64,000 nucleotides of DNA from Paracoccaceae bacterium (GTDB lineage Bacteria > Pseudomonadota > Alphaproteobacteria > Rhodobacterales > Rhodobacteraceae): NCBI GenBank assembly GCA_022823605.1, contig JAJEHS010000006.1, positions 469,001-533,000 of the forward strand, read 5' to 3'. Position 1 is the first letter of the stretch. The number at the start of each line of letters is the position of its first letter. The translations under genes and the position numbers were made by a program. This document shows, one piece after another, positions 26,512-35,736 of this stretch. The notes below the pieces were generated by a model. That model did not search any database, was not told where the DNA came from, and was given only the letters and a program-made list of their open reading frames with translations.

Positions 26512-29244
26512 ATGAAACCCAAATATGAACCCAGCGAAGTTGAGCCGAGAATCTATTCCATGTGGGAAGGCAGTGGAGCGTTCAAGGCGGGAGCAAATGC
26601 CAAAGATGGTCAGGACTCCTTCTGCATAATGATTCCACCCCCAAATGTTACTGGGGCTCTTCATATGGGGCACGCCTTCAACAATACCCTTCAGGACATC
26701 CTGATACGCTGGCACCGCATGAAAGGTTACGATGTTTTATGGCAGCCCGGTCAGGATCATGCTGGAATCGCAACCCAGATGGTTGTTGAAAGACAGTTGG
26801 CTGAAGCGGGATTACCCTCAAGAAACCAACTTGGCCGAGATAAGTTTTTGGAGAAGGTCTGGGACTGGAAAGAACGATCAGGAGGTGAAATTATAAACCA
26901 GCTCAAACGAATTGGAGCTTCCTGTGATTGGTCCCGAAACCGATTTACCATGGACAAGGGGTTTCATGATGCCGTTTTGAGAGTCTTCATTGAACTTTAT
27001 AACAAAAAGCTGATCTACAAAGGCAAAAGACTCGTAAACTGGGATCCGCATTTTGAAACTGCAATCTCCGATCTGGAAGTTGAACAGGTCGAGGTAAACG
27101 GGAACATGTGGTATTTCAGATATCCCTTGGCCGATGGGGAATCCTTTGAATACCCGGTTGCATTTGATGCGAATGGTGACCCTGTCAGGTTCGAAAAGCG
27201 GGATTACCTTGTAGTTGCAACGACTCGGCCGGAAACCATGCTGGGTGATACAGGAGTTGCGGTTCATCCGGAAGATGCAAGATACACCCATCTGATAGGA
27301 AAGTATGTTGTACTGCCATTGGTTGGCAGAAAAATCAGAATAGTTGCAGATTCCTATGCTGACCCCACGAAAGGATCAGGAGCAGTCAAAATCACTCCAG
27401 CCCATGATTTCAATGACTGGGAGGTTGGCAAGCGTACAGCATTGCCTGCAATCAATGTAATGACTTCCAAGGCCCGGATGAGTCTGAAGGGAAACACCGA
27501 TTTTCTGGGTAATCTTGATATTCCTGAAACCACACTTGAACTGGATGGTCTGGATCGATTCGAGGCCCGTAAGAAGATTGTTGTGCAAATGACCGAAAAA
27601 GGTCTTTTGGATGATGTAAAAACCGAATCACATACAGTTCCCCATGGGGACAGATCGAATATCCCCATTGAACCGTTTCTTACCGACCAGTGGTTCCTTG
27701 ATACCAAAAAGATTGTAGGTCCAGCCATCGAGGCCGTTAGAAATGGACAAACACGTATCCACCCCAAGCAATATGAAAAAATCTATTTCAACTGGTTGGA
27801 GAACATTGAACCCTGGTGTATTTCACGCCAGCTTTGGTGGGGACACCAGATACCAATTTGGTATGATGACGGGGGCAACCGATACTGTGCCTTGACCGAA
27901 GATGAAGCCAGACAAATGGCCAACGGCAAATCTCTCACCAGAGATCCAGATGTACTGGATACATGGTTTTCCTCAGGCATTTGGCCAATCGGTACACTGG
28001 GATGGCCGGAAGAAACTCCCGAATTGGAAAGGTATTTTCCGACAAATGTACTTGTAACGGGCTTTGATATCATATTCTTCTGGGTAGCCCGCATGATGAT
28101 GATGCAATTGGTCCTGGTTAATGACATCCCTTTCACTGACATTTATGTCCATGCCCTGGTCAGGGACAAATTTGGCAAGAAAATGTCAAAATCGCTGGGA
28201 AATGTGATTGACCCGATTGAACTCGTTGAAAAATATGGAGCTGATTCTGTTCGATTTACCCTGACCTCCATGGCCGTTATGGGAAGGGATCTCAAACTAT
28301 CAGAAGGAAGGGTTGGTGGATACAGGAATTTCTGTACCAAAATTTGGAACGCTGGGAGGTTTCTATACCTGAATGATTGCAAGATTGATCCTCAATTCGA
28401 TCCCAAAAATACTAAACATGGAATCAATTCCTGGATAATAGGTGAGACAGCCATAGCACAGGAAAAATTTGATACTGCCCTAGAGAATTATCGTTTCAAC
28501 GACGCCGCAAATACCCTTTATGCTTTCATATGGGGTAAATTGTGTGACTGGTATCTGGAGTTTAGCAAGATTTTGCTGGATTCAGAGGATCCAGAAATAG
28601 TTGCTGAGACCAAATCAACCTTGGCTTGGGTATTTCAGCAATCCATAGTCTTGCTACACCCGATTATGCCTTTTGAGACCGAGGAATTGTGGGGTGAACT
28701 CTACACCACTGACGAGAGGCTCATACATGCTGACTGGCCTCAACTTTCTTTCAATGATTTTGGTAATTCCGAAGTAAATTCCGAACTGGAATGGGTTATC
28801 AGTATAATTGAAAACATCCGCTCAGTCAGAAGCCAGTTGCGTGTTCCTCCAAAAGTAATTACTCCACTCTCAATAATGTCTTTGTCAAATTCAAAGGTTA
28901 CCATCCTCGAAAAATACCAGAACATGATAATGAGGTTGGCGAGAACAAATACACCAGTCTTCCAACAAAATCCTGAAAGTGAGTCCATCACCATAACAGT
29001 TGATGGTGGTGAAATTTCTCTACCCCTTGGGGAAGTCATAGACCTGAACCTTGAAATGAATCGGCTGTTTGAATCCAAGGAATCGTTGGAGAAGGAAATT
29101 TCAAAACTTAAAGTCCGCTTGGGAAATGAGGGCTTTGTTGCCAAGGCACCACCCGAAGTTGTAGAGGAAACCAAGGAAAACCTGCAAAACCTTGAGACCA
29201 AAATTCAATCAATAATTGATGCTGTGGATAGAATCCACGTCTAG
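26512..29244 (+). CDS. valS: Valyl-tRNA synthetase
   Basis: ValS charges tRNA-Val. The 910-residue class I enzyme carries [15 protein letters not shown] (the HIGH signature as HMGH) at about residues 42-56, the editing-domain [31 protein letters not shown], the KMSKS loop ([15 protein letters not shown]) near residue 560, an anticodon-binding domain, and a C-terminal coiled-coil arm (about residues 845-905). It starts at ATG 26512, with a 209-base divergent gap shared with the CoxL-like gene in which I see no T-box or other riboswitch. Confidence 0.98.
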   Translation: MKPKYEPSEVEPRIYSMWEGSGAFKAGANAKDGQDSFCIMIPPPNVTGALHMGHAFNNTLQDILIRWHRMKGYDVLWQPGQDHAGIATQMVVERQLAEAGLPSRNQLGRDKFLEKVWDWKERSGGEIINQLKRIGASCDWSRNRFTMDKGFHDAVLRVFIELYNKKLIYKGKRLVNWDPHFETAISDLEVEQVEVNGNMWYFRYPLADGESFEYPVAFDANGDPVRFEKRDYLVVATTRPETMLGDTGVAVHPEDARYTHLIGKYVVLPLVGRKIRIVADSYADPTKGSGAVKITPAHDFNDWEVGKRTALPAINVMTSKARMSLKGNTDFLGNLDIPETTLELDGLDRFEARKKIVVQMTEKGLLDDVKTESHTVPHGDRSNIPIEPFLTDQWFLDTKKIVGPAIEAVRNGQTRIHPKQYEKIYFNWLENIEPWCISRQLWWGHQIPIWYDDGGNRYCALTEDEARQMANGKSLTRDPDVLDTWFSSGIWPIGTLGWPEETPELERYFPTNVLVTGFDIIFFWVARMMMMQLVLVNDIPFTDIYVHALVRDKFGKKMSKSLGNVIDPIELVEKYGADSVRFTLTSMAVMGRDLKLSEGRVGGYRNFCTKIWNAGRFLYLNDCKIDPQFDPKNTKHGINSWIIGETAIAQEKFDTALENYRFNDAANTLYAFIWGKLCDWYLEFSKILLDSEDPEIVAETKSTLAWVFQQSIVLLHPIMPFETEELWGELYTTDERLIHADWPQLSFNDFGNSEVNSELEWVISIIENIRSVRSQLRVPPKVITPLSIMSLSNSKVTILEKYQNMIMRLARTNTPVFQQNPESESITITVDGGEISLPLGEVIDLNLEMNRLFESKESLEKEISKLKVRLGNEGFVAKAPPEVVEETKENLQNLETKIQSIIDAVDRIHV

Positions 29245-29366
29245 GAATTTGGTACTGACTTCCCCTTATCCCAAGGTCTTCATAAACTTTTCTTTTTCGG
29301 AACATAATCTTATCACAGTTATATTTACTGTGGATTATTCTTCGATAAGCTTAAACTCACAATGAT

Positions 29367-30581
29367 TTAATTTGCTTGCTGTTGTGTTTGTGCAATAACC
29401 CTGGCAGCTGCCTCCAAGGCCCCAGTGCCTCTTACCACTCCCAAATTTTCGAATCCTGCTTCTATCGAACCCAGAAGACCTAAAATCATATTGGGGTTTA
29501 TGTGTCCCATATGACCAATCCTGAAATACCCTGTAGATTTGGGATCCTCTGATGTGCCCATACCCAAACCTATCCCCAGAGTCAGGCCAGCATGATCTCG
29601 TGTCCATTTTCTCAACAATGTTCCATTGGGAGGCAACAACTTAATGGTGGATACCGAATGACTTCGGGAATGTTTGTCCCTGATATTCATTTCTATCTTG
29701 CCCTTTGAACTCCAAGTATCAAAAGCAGCCCAAATAGCCTCTGCAATAATTCCATGTCTCCTGAAAACCTGTTCCAAGCCTTCTTCATGTAGAATCATGT
29801 TGAGTGCTTCTCTGAGTGCAAAAAGCTGATGTGTTGGGGCAGTACCACAAAACAACTGGTAAAACTCCTCGGGGTTAACCCTTCTTTCCCAATCCCAATA
29901 CGGTGTTCTGAGATTTACATTTTTACCAGCCTCACGTGCCCGTTCATTAAAGAAAATGAAGCCTAGACCTGGTGGTGTCATCAATCCCTTTTGGCTACCG
30001 GCTATCATTACATCAACATTCCATTCATCCATGTAAAAACTCTCACACCCCAGGCTGGCGATACAGTCAACTGCGAGCAAGGCAGGATGATCAATGCTTT
30101 TAATTGCCTTGGAAATTGCCTGTATATCATTTCTTACAGAAGTTGATGTATCAACCTGGACAACCAGAACAGCCTTGATCTTATGTTGCTTGTCCCTTGA
30201 CAATCTCTCAAGCAATGTTTCCGTATTCACTGGATTTCTCTTGCCGTAATCCAGAGTTTCTACCTCCAGACCCAATGCTTCGGCAAACCCTCCCCAACCA
30301 GGGGCAAAAATCCCCGTTGCCAAAACCAGAACCTTATCACCCTTGTTGAGTAAATTGGTTAGGGAACCTTCCCATACACCATGACCGTTACAAATGTAGA
30401 TACTGGCATATTCCTTGGTTCCGGCTACGGTTTTTAGATCCTTTATTATCCCATAAACCATTTCCGCCAACTCGGGATCGTATATGTCCGGTGAAGCTCT
30501 GCCAATGGCCTGAATTACGCGATCAGGTAATATTGAAGGACCCGGAATTGCTATGTGGTGTCTGCCAAAAAATCTGGTCAT
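29367..30581 (-). CDS. Class V aminotransferase (alanine/serine--glyoxylate aminotransferase type)
   Basis: This PLP enzyme is of the AGXT/serine-glyoxylate aminotransferase group, which transfers the amino group of serine or alanine to glyoxylate. The 404-residue product has HIAIPGPSILPDRVIQAI at the N-terminus, CNGHGVWEGSL in the cofactor phosphate region, VDCIASLGCESFYMDEWNVD, and the PLP lysine in MIAGSQKGLMTPPGLGFIFF near residue 208. It is monocistronic, convergent with valS and divergent from the ABC exporter. Which amino donor is preferred cannot be decided here. Confidence 0.88.
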   Translation of the reverse strand: MTRFFGRHHIAIPGPSILPDRVIQAIGRASPDIYDPELAEMVYGIIKDLKTVAGTKEYASIYICNGHGVWEGSLTNLLNKGDKVLVLATGIFAPGWGGFAEALGLEVETLDYGKRNPVNTETLLERLSRDKQHKIKAVLVVQVDTSTSVRNDIQAISKAIKSIDHPALLAVDCIASLGCESFYMDEWNVDVMIAGSQKGLMTPPGLGFIFFNERAREAGKNVNLRTPYWDWERRVNPEEFYQLFCGTAPTHQLFALREALNMILHEEGLEQVFRRHGIIAEAIWAAFDTWSSKGKIEMNIRDKHSRSHSVSTIKLLPPNGTLLRKWTRDHAGLTLGIGLGMGTSEDPKSTGYFRIGHMGHINPNMILGLLGSIEAGFENLGVVRGTGALEAAARVIAQTQQQAN

Positions 30582-30835
30582 TAATCTATTTTCCTTTAGG
30601 CAGAACTGTTTCTAATTGACGGTTTAATCAAGGAATCAAACCTGTCCTACCTGATGGTTAACAACAATTACACAAAATTTTAGATGACTTGTGGTTTGTT
30701 GAAACTTACCTTGAAATTAATAATTTATCTCAATGGTAAGTAGATTTCGGAGAGTAAAATTACCAACTGTCTCATGAAGAAATTTCTCATTTTTATTCGA
30801 TAAAATTAAATTAGATTTGGTTCAACCGTCCTAAT

Positions 30836-32617
30836 ATGCCGATTACTTCTCCCCGACTGACTCAGGAATCCGAAAGTCATGCTTCCGGCAAACTCTTCAG
30901 ATGGTTATGGTCCTATTACCTTAAATCCCAAACCAGTAAAATTGCTTTTGCTCTGATCTTCATGACGATCCAGGGCTCAACCCTTGGTGCCCTGAGTTAC
31001 ATGATCGAACCGATGTTCGACGAGATTTTTGCCAACAAACTGACCGAAGCACTGGTTTGGGTTGGGTTGACCATCCTGGGCCTGTTCTGTTTGCGTGGCT
31101 TCGCAGGTTTCATAAGCACCATGATTATCGTGTCAGTGAGCGAACGGATAAAATTGAACCTACAGAAGGATTTGATGGATCATATCCTGACCCTCGACAC
31201 GATGTTTTTCGAGGTCAACTCCCCGGGCAACATCATGGAAAGGGTGTTGGGGGATTCAGATGCTGTCAAAATGATTTGGTCCGGCTATATCGCCACGGGT
31301 GTCAGGGGATGCATTTCCATTGCCTCCCTCATGTTTGTTGCCATCTCGATCGATCCCCTATGGACGTTGGTTACCTGTCTGGGCATACCCCTCCTTATTT
31401 TCCCCATCATCTGGCTCCAGAGGCAAATCAGGAAATCCACCCAAATCCACCGAAGGGCTTCCTCCGAGACTACCGTCAGGCTGGATGAGATATTCCATGG
31501 CATTCATGCCATCAAGTTGAATTTGCTGGAAAACAACCAGATTTCCAGGTTTGTCAGCAAGGCTACCGAAAGTCGCCGTGCTTCCATCCGGGCAGCCGGT
31601 GGCAATGCTGCCGTTCCCTTTCTGGTGGATGTTGTGGCTGGCCTGGGTTTCCTTGGCTTGCTGATACTTGGTGGAACCGAGGTGATCAACGGTGAAAAAA
31701 CCACCGGCCAGTTCATGAGTTTCTTCACGGCCATCGTCCTGATGTTCGATCCCTTCAGAAGGATGTCCGGTTTGATTACCGCCTGGCAGATGACGAGGGT
31801 TTCACTGGAGCGGGTTTATGTGTTGCTGGAGACAAAGCCGAACATAACCCAGATTACCAAGCCGGAAACCCTGGATTACACCGGGGATGATCTGGAGATT
31901 GTCTTCGAGGATGTGGCGTTCAGCTATCCCGACCTGGAAGTGTTCAACAATTTGACCTTCAGGATACCTCCACAGAAAATGACCGCCATCGTTGGTGCCT
32001 CGGGAGCAGGCAAGACCACTGTATTCAATCTTTTGGCAAGGATTTTTGATCCAACCGAAGGCAAGGTCAGCATTGGTGGAATTGATATCAAGACCATGGG
32101 CTTGCCTCAACTCAGGGGGTTGTTTTCGGTCGTTGCCCAGGACAAGGGGATTTTTGACGAAACCATAAGGGACAATATCCTGTTGGGTCGAACCAATGCC
32201 ACTGATGAAGAGGTAACGAGGGCAGCCCGGTCTGCCCAGGTTCTTTCCTTTACGGATGAACTTCAACTTGGCCTTGATTCTCCCTGCGGTCCTCGTGGTG
32301 CAAATTTGTCAGGTGGTCAAAGACAACGGGTGGCAATAGCAAGAGCATTTCTCAGGAATTCCCCGATACTGCTGTTGGACGAACCCACTTCAGCCCTGGA
32401 TTCCAATTCGGAGGAACTTATCCAGAATGCCCTGGAGGAATTCCGAAGCAACCGGACCATAGTGGTGATTGCCCATAGGCTGGCAACAGTAAGGAATGCT
32501 GACAAGATCATTGTCCTTGATCAGGGGCGGGTTGTCGAAGAAGGCACTCATGCCGAGTTGGTGGCAAAGGGGGGACTATATTCTGGTTTATACCAAAGTC
32601 AGGTTTTGGTATCTTAG
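30836..32617 (+). CDS. MsbA-like ABC exporter (fused permease and ATPase)
   Basis: The 593-residue half-transporter has six membrane helices in an ABC type-1 exporter domain (about residues 30-320) and a C-terminal ATPase with Walker A VGASGAGKTTVFNLLARIF near residue 385, signature ANLSGGQRQRVAIARAF near residue 490, and Walker B PILLLDEPTSALDSNS. It resembles MsbA and other lipid-flippase or multidrug exporters; without partners the substrate is open. The ATG at 30836 has no clear ribosome-binding site. By eye the gene is somewhat richer in GC than its neighbours (just over 50 percent in sampled lines), but pccB is similar, so this is weak evidence for transfer. It converges on the glycosyltransferase gene with a 10-base gap. 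Confidence 0.9.
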   Translation: MPITSPRLTQESESHASGKLFRWLWSYYLKSQTSKIAFALIFMTIQGSTLGALSYMIEPMFDEIFANKLTEALVWVGLTILGLFCLRGFAGFISTMIIVSVSERIKLNLQKDLMDHILTLDTMFFEVNSPGNIMERVLGDSDAVKMIWSGYIATGVRGCISIASLMFVAISIDPLWTLVTCLGIPLLIFPIIWLQRQIRKSTQIHRRASSETTVRLDEIFHGIHAIKLNLLENNQISRFVSKATESRRASIRAAGGNAAVPFLVDVVAGLGFLGLLILGGTEVINGEKTTGQFMSFFTAIVLMFDPFRRMSGLITAWQMTRVSLERVYVLLETKPNITQITKPETLDYTGDDLEIVFEDVAFSYPDLEVFNNLTFRIPPQKMTAIVGASGAGKTTVFNLLARIFDPTEGKVSIGGIDIKTMGLPQLRGLFSVVAQDKGIFDETIRDNILLGRTNATDEEVTRAARSAQVLSFTDELQLGLDSPCGPRGANLSGGQRQRVAIARAFLRNSPILLLDEPTSALDSNSEELIQNALEEFRSNRTIVVIAHRLATVRNADKIIVLDQGRVVEEGTHAELVAKGGLYSGLYQSQVLVS

Positions 32618-32627
32618 CAATTACTGA

Positions 32628-33311
32628 TTATTTATAATATTTGTTGAATAAGTCTTCAGGCGAACTGCCCAGAAAATACCGGGTCAACATCCAAAGATTG
32701 CCCAGACCACTTCTAATCCAGCCATTCTTGACCTGCCTTCTGGCACTTGTCGAGGCCAATCCGTCCAGCATCATGAGTTTGCCCTTTAATTTGCGGCAAA
32801 AGTCTACATCCTCCATCAGGGGTATGGCCTGAAACCCACCAATTTGATCATAGAGGGTTCTGGAAATCAACAATCCCTGGTCACCATAAGGAAGATCAAA
32901 AAGGGTTGATCTTAGGTTGGCCCAACCGGCTACCATGTGTGGGAAGAAGCCCCGGCGCCTAAATTTCAGGCGGAAATATCCAGCCCGATCTGGATGCGAG
33001 TCAATGAAATCTGAAACGATCCTGTTCCACCCTTCACCGAGATGCGTATCGGCATGTAGAAACAGCATCCATTCCCCGGAAGAGTATTTGGCACCCTCTC
33101 TCAATTGCGTTCCTCTCCCTTTAACTGATTTTATGAATACCGCCCCCAATTTGTCAGCGATTGTTTCTACCGACTTGTCATCAGTGGAATCGCAAATAAT
33201 CAATTCCTTTATCAAACCATCTTGCAAACCCTCGAACAAGGAAGTAACGGTATCTGGAAGTTCCCTTGCAGAATCATTGGTTGGAATGATAATCGAAAGA
33301 GGGGCGACCAT
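32628..33311 (-). CDS. TIGR04283-type family 2 glycosyltransferase
   Basis: The 227-residue protein has a GT2 fold: LSIIIPTNDSARELPDTV at the N-terminus, GRGTQLREGA, the metal-binding FLHADTHLGEGW, NLRSTLFDLPYGDQGLLISR, and LMEDVDFCRKLKGK. These match the TIGR04283 subfamily, named for arsenosugar biosynthesis because some members sit beside arsenic methylation genes. None of those genes is here, so the sugar and acceptor are unknown. It lies 8 bases downstream of the ymdB-like gene and probably shares its transcript. Confidence 0.85.
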   Translation of the reverse strand: MVAPLSIIIPTNDSARELPDTVTSLFEGLQDGLIKELIICDSTDDKSVETIADKLGAVFIKSVKGRGTQLREGAKYSSGEWMLFLHADTHLGEGWNRIVSDFIDSHPDRAGYFRLKFRRRGFFPHMVAGWANLRSTLFDLPYGDQGLLISRTLYDQIGGFQAIPLMEDVDFCRKLKGKLMMLDGLASTSARRQVKNGWIRSGLGNLWMLTRYFLGSSPEDLFNKYYK

Positions 33312-33319
33312 TTATCGAA

Positions 33320-34123
33320 TCACTCGCCAAGGATCCCACCCCGCAACAACTGCTTGATTGATTTTGTCAATCCGGTTTTATCATCCGTTTCAATGACAAC
33401 CCCACATAAGGTTGTGTCATTATCGGCCGGGATCATTTTGCCTTTCGAAAAACCCGCTGCAAATCGTTCTATCGGTACTATTGGGTCCATGCCAATTATT
33501 GAATCATAGGCCCCGCACATGCCAACATCAGTGATATAACCGGTTCCACCAGGCAGAATTCTAGCATCTGAGGTTGGTATATGAGTGTGAGTACCTGCAA
33601 CCAGGGAGACTCTGCCATCCCATATACGACCGGCAATCATCTTTTCTGAAGTTGCCTCACAATGAAAATCAAGTACGATCGCATCAACACTTTTGCCCAA
33701 TGGATATTTAGCCAGAACATCCTCAACAAACCTGATGGGATTATCATACGGTTGCTTCATGAAGACCTGCCCAAGGGCAATCATGACCAAAACCCTTTTA
33801 CCCTTTTCGGTTTCATATATTCCAAAACCCTTGCCGGGAAGTTCCCTGCCCAAATTCAGTGGTCTGATAATATTGGTATAGCTATCAAGAGAGGATAACA
33901 GGTTTCGTTGATCAAAGGCATGATCTCCCAAGGTCATGCAATCTATCCCCGACTTCAATAGTTCCTCGGCATGTCTGGGATTTATTCCTTTGCCCTGTGT
34001 TGCGTTTTCTCCATTGACAATGACAAAATCAAGCTTCAACTCCTCTCTCAACCCCTTCAGGGACGAGGCAACCTTATCACGGGCATTTCTTCCGAAGACA
34101 TCTCCCAAAAACAGTATCCGCAT
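33320..34123 (-). CDS. YmdB-family metallophosphoesterase
   Basis: The 267-residue protein matches the TIGR00282/YmdB family of binuclear-metal phosphoesterases; Bacillus YmdB hydrolyses 2',3'-cyclic nucleotides. Metal-ligand motifs in order are ILFLGDVFGRNARDKV, VIVNGENATQGKGI, TLGDHAFDQRNLL, IVLDFHCEATSEKM and VAGTHTHIPTSDARILPGGT. The start is ATG at 34123. It is 12 bases after the cyclo-ligase gene, and the two are commonly paired in alphaproteobacteria. Cytoplasmic. Confidence 0.92.
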   Translation of the reverse strand: MRILFLGDVFGRNARDKVASSLKGLREELKLDFVIVNGENATQGKGINPRHAEELLKSGIDCMTLGDHAFDQRNLLSSLDSYTNIIRPLNLGRELPGKGFGIYETEKGKRVLVMIALGQVFMKQPYDNPIRFVEDVLAKYPLGKSVDAIVLDFHCEATSEKMIAGRIWDGRVSLVAGTHTHIPTSDARILPGGTGYITDVGMCGAYDSIIGMDPIVPIERFAAGFSKGKMIPADNDTTLCGVVIETDDKTGLTKSIKQLLRGGILGE

Positions 34124-34135
34124 TTAATCATTCCT

Positions 34136-34720
34136 TTATTGTGGTTTACCAAACTCGGTTATTCCCTGCTCGGTAACAATTGTATCCAGTTTATGGTCAT
34201 ATTCATCCCGCGGTATATCCGCACAATATTGCCCGGAAAAAGCAAAGCCCACAGCCTTTAACTCTTTCTCCCGTTTGAGCTTCTCCAAGGTACGGTCATA
34301 AAATCCACCACCATACCCAAGTCTATATCCTTTATCATCAAAAGCCAGAAGAGGTACAATAATTACCTTCGGGGTAACCCAATTCCCTCCTTTGGGAATT
34401 GAAACACCGTAATCGCCCACAATCAATTCATCGTTGATCCTCCAGGACCTGAATTTCAGGGGTTGGTTCCTTTCAACCACAACCGGTAGGCACAGGGTGT
34501 ATCCCCTTTCTACCAACCTTTCGATAGCCCCCATGGGGCTGATTTCGGATTGAATGGGACTATAGCTGGCTATGATTTGATGTACATTTACCTCTCGAAG
34601 AAGATAATCAGCCAACAGGTTTTGTGCGTCTTTTTCCGATTTGGCAGAATAAATCCTGCTTCGCTTACTTTTTGCCGCTTTGCGTAAATCGCTTTTGAAA
34701 ATTGAAATATTACCTGTCAA
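34136..34720 (-). CDS. 5-formyltetrahydrofolate cyclo-ligase
   Basis: This enzyme converts 5-formyl-THF to 5,10-methenyl-THF with ATP, returning the folate to one-carbon metabolism. The 194-residue protein has an N-terminal basic helix (KSDLRKAAKSKRSRI), IASYSPIQSEISPM, VPLLAFDDKGYRLGYGGGFYDRTL (the ATP-binding glycine-rich stretch) and IPRDEYDHKLDTIVTEQGI. It is the first gene of a minus-strand trio with the ymdB-like gene and the glycosyltransferase. In many proteobacteria 6S RNA sits just upstream, but only 126 bases separate it from the divergent mmcB, too few for that RNA plus promoters. Confidence 0.94.
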   Translation of the reverse strand: MTGNISIFKSDLRKAAKSKRSRIYSAKSEKDAQNLLADYLLREVNVHQIIASYSPIQSEISPMGAIERLVERGYTLCLPVVVERNQPLKFRSWRINDELIVGDYGVSIPKGGNWVTPKVIIVPLLAFDDKGYRLGYGGGFYDRTLEKLKREKELKAVGFAFSGQYCADIPRDEYDHKLDTIVTEQGITEFGKPQ

Positions 34721-34846
34721 AACAAACCCGGTTCAAAAATATTGCCAAACATATATGGTGTTATCTTGTCTTCGCTTTACAAGGGAAATAAACAAAATCC
34801 AAATTTTCAAACCTACAAGACCGACTCTTAAGTGAAAAGTTAACTT

Positions 34847-35311
34847 ATGATACCCATTCCTACCCATGGGCAAAAATTAGCCAAAGGTGTTGGCAAGCAC
34901 CTTAAGGATAGGGGTTTTAGCTATCTGGAAGAGTTTGCACCCACCAATGGTCTTCGGGTTGATGTTATAGGCATAAACAACAAGGGTCAAATTTGGATTG
35001 TCGAGTGCAAATCATCAAGGACGGATTTTGTGTCCGATCATAAATGGAAAAATTACCTCCCCTATTGCGATGCTTTCTTTTTTGCAGTTGACCGATATTT
35101 CCCACAAGTAATATTGCCACAGGATAATGGTTTGATCATTGCCGATGAATTCGGTGCTGAAATCATCCGGTTAGGGCCCAAATTGGAATTATCTGCAGCA
35201 AGGAGAAAAGCACTGTTGATAAAATTTGCAATGAATGCTGGAGACAGATTGCATTTTCAAAGGGAGAACAAAAGGTTCAATAACGGATTACCATTTAAAC
35301 CTAGGCCTTGA
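34847..35311 (+). CDS. mmcB: MmcB-family DNA repair protein
   Basis: MmcB (named in Caulobacter for mitomycin C sensitivity) is a small PD-(D/E)XK-fold protein in the SOS regulon there. The 154-residue product carries the nuclease-like core: GFSYLEEFAPTNGLRVDVIGI, then IWIVECKSSRTDFVSDHKW (the E-x-K element), and YCDAFFFAVDRYFP. The ATG at 34847 is divergent from the cyclo-ligase gene. I looked for the alphaproteobacterial LexA box (GTTC-N7-GTTC) in the 126-base gap and did not find it, so SOS control is not supported here. Confidence 0.88.
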   Translation: MIPIPTHGQKLAKGVGKHLKDRGFSYLEEFAPTNGLRVDVIGINNKGQIWIVECKSSRTDFVSDHKWKNYLPYCDAFFFAVDRYFPQVILPQDNGLIIADEFGAEIIRLGPKLELSAARRKALLIKFAMNAGDRLHFQRENKRFNNGLPFKPRP

Positions 35312-35374
35312 TCGGGATTAGTATCATAGGAACACCAAATTGTATAACCCTCAAGTGTTTGAAGTAAAACCAAC

Positions 35375-35434
35375 ATGCTTGCAAACAAGATGCCTGACCA
35401 AAACAATTTTGGCGATTCCTGTTCGGGTTGGTAG
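35375..35434 (+). CDS. Possible 19-residue peptide ORF
   Basis: An ATG at 35375 opens 19 codons (MLANKMPDQNNFGDSCSGW) ending in TAG. GAAG lies 10 bases upstream. The composition, polar with a single cysteine near a Gly-Trp C-terminus, is not typical of random frames, but the only support is the ORF and weak ribosome-binding site in an otherwise empty spacer before tRNA-His. Confidence 0.2.
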   Translation: MLANKMPDQNNFGDSCSGW

Positions 35435-35464
35435 GAATTATCTTGTTTGAGTGAACACCCTTTG

Positions 35465-35492
35465 TTGAAAAAGAAGGTTTTTAAATTATTTT
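35465..35492 (+). promoter_or_regulatory. Putative promoter of tRNA-His
   Basis: TTGAAA at 35465-35470 and TATTTT at 35487-35492 are spaced by 16 bases and sit 9 bases before the mature tRNA 5' end. The match to a sigma-70 type promoter is fair, but the region is AT-rich and the short leader leaves little room for RNase P processing. Confidence 0.35.
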
Positions 35493-35501
35493 TCCATCTA
35501 T

Positions 35502-35577
35502 GCCGCCTTAGCTCAGTAGGGAGAGCGCTAGATTGTGGCTCTAGAGGTCACTGGTTCGAATCCAGTAGGCGGTACCA
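35502..35577 (+). tRNA. tRNA-His (anticodon GTG), without G-1:C73
   Basis: The cloverleaf reads acceptor GCCGCCT with AGGCGGT (G1-U72 wobble), D-stem GCTC/GAGC, anticodon stem CTAGA/TCTAG with loop TTGTGGC and anticodon GTG at 35535-35537, T-arm ACTGGTTCGAATCCAGT and encoded CCA at 35575-35577. The base before position 1 is T and the discriminator is A, so the usual tRNA-His G-1:C73 pair is not encoded. This exception is known from a large alphaproteobacterial clade. Confidence 0.96.
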
Positions 35578-35582
35578 CTTTT

Positions 35583-35607
35583 CGGGGAAATCAAACTTTG
35601 TTTCCCG
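35583..35607 (+). terminator. Possible hairpin after tRNA-His
   Basis: GGGAAA at 35585-35590 pairs with TTTCCC at 35601-35606 around a 10-base loop, with an outer C-G pair across a bulged G. There is no U-tract after it, so it is a weak terminator candidate placed directly after the tRNA. Confidence 0.25.
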
Positions 35608-35736
35608 CCCCTCACAAAAAGTTTACCTTGAAACTCTATTCAAGCCTTGGCAATAACAGGTTAGAGTTAATGGAAATATTTTAAATTCTTCGTTAGATTG
35701 AAGCTTGATATGGCGAAGTGATGTGGGAGAAGGTAA

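Noticed and set aside
27354-27767. Antisense ORFs inside valS, here and at 28740-29201
   Set aside because: They lie opposite conserved ValS domains and show no recognisable motifs; they are shadow frames.
30836-32617. Horizontal acquisition of the ABC exporter gene
   Set aside because: Sampled lines are richer in GC than the immediate neighbours, but the pcc and mcm genes are similarly rich, and there are no flanking repeats, integrase or tRNA junction.
34721-34846. Possible LexA box upstream of mmcB
   Set aside because: I scanned for GTTC-N7-GTTC and its complement; only single half-sites such as GGTTC occur, without correct spacing. The gap upstream of uvrD was also negative.
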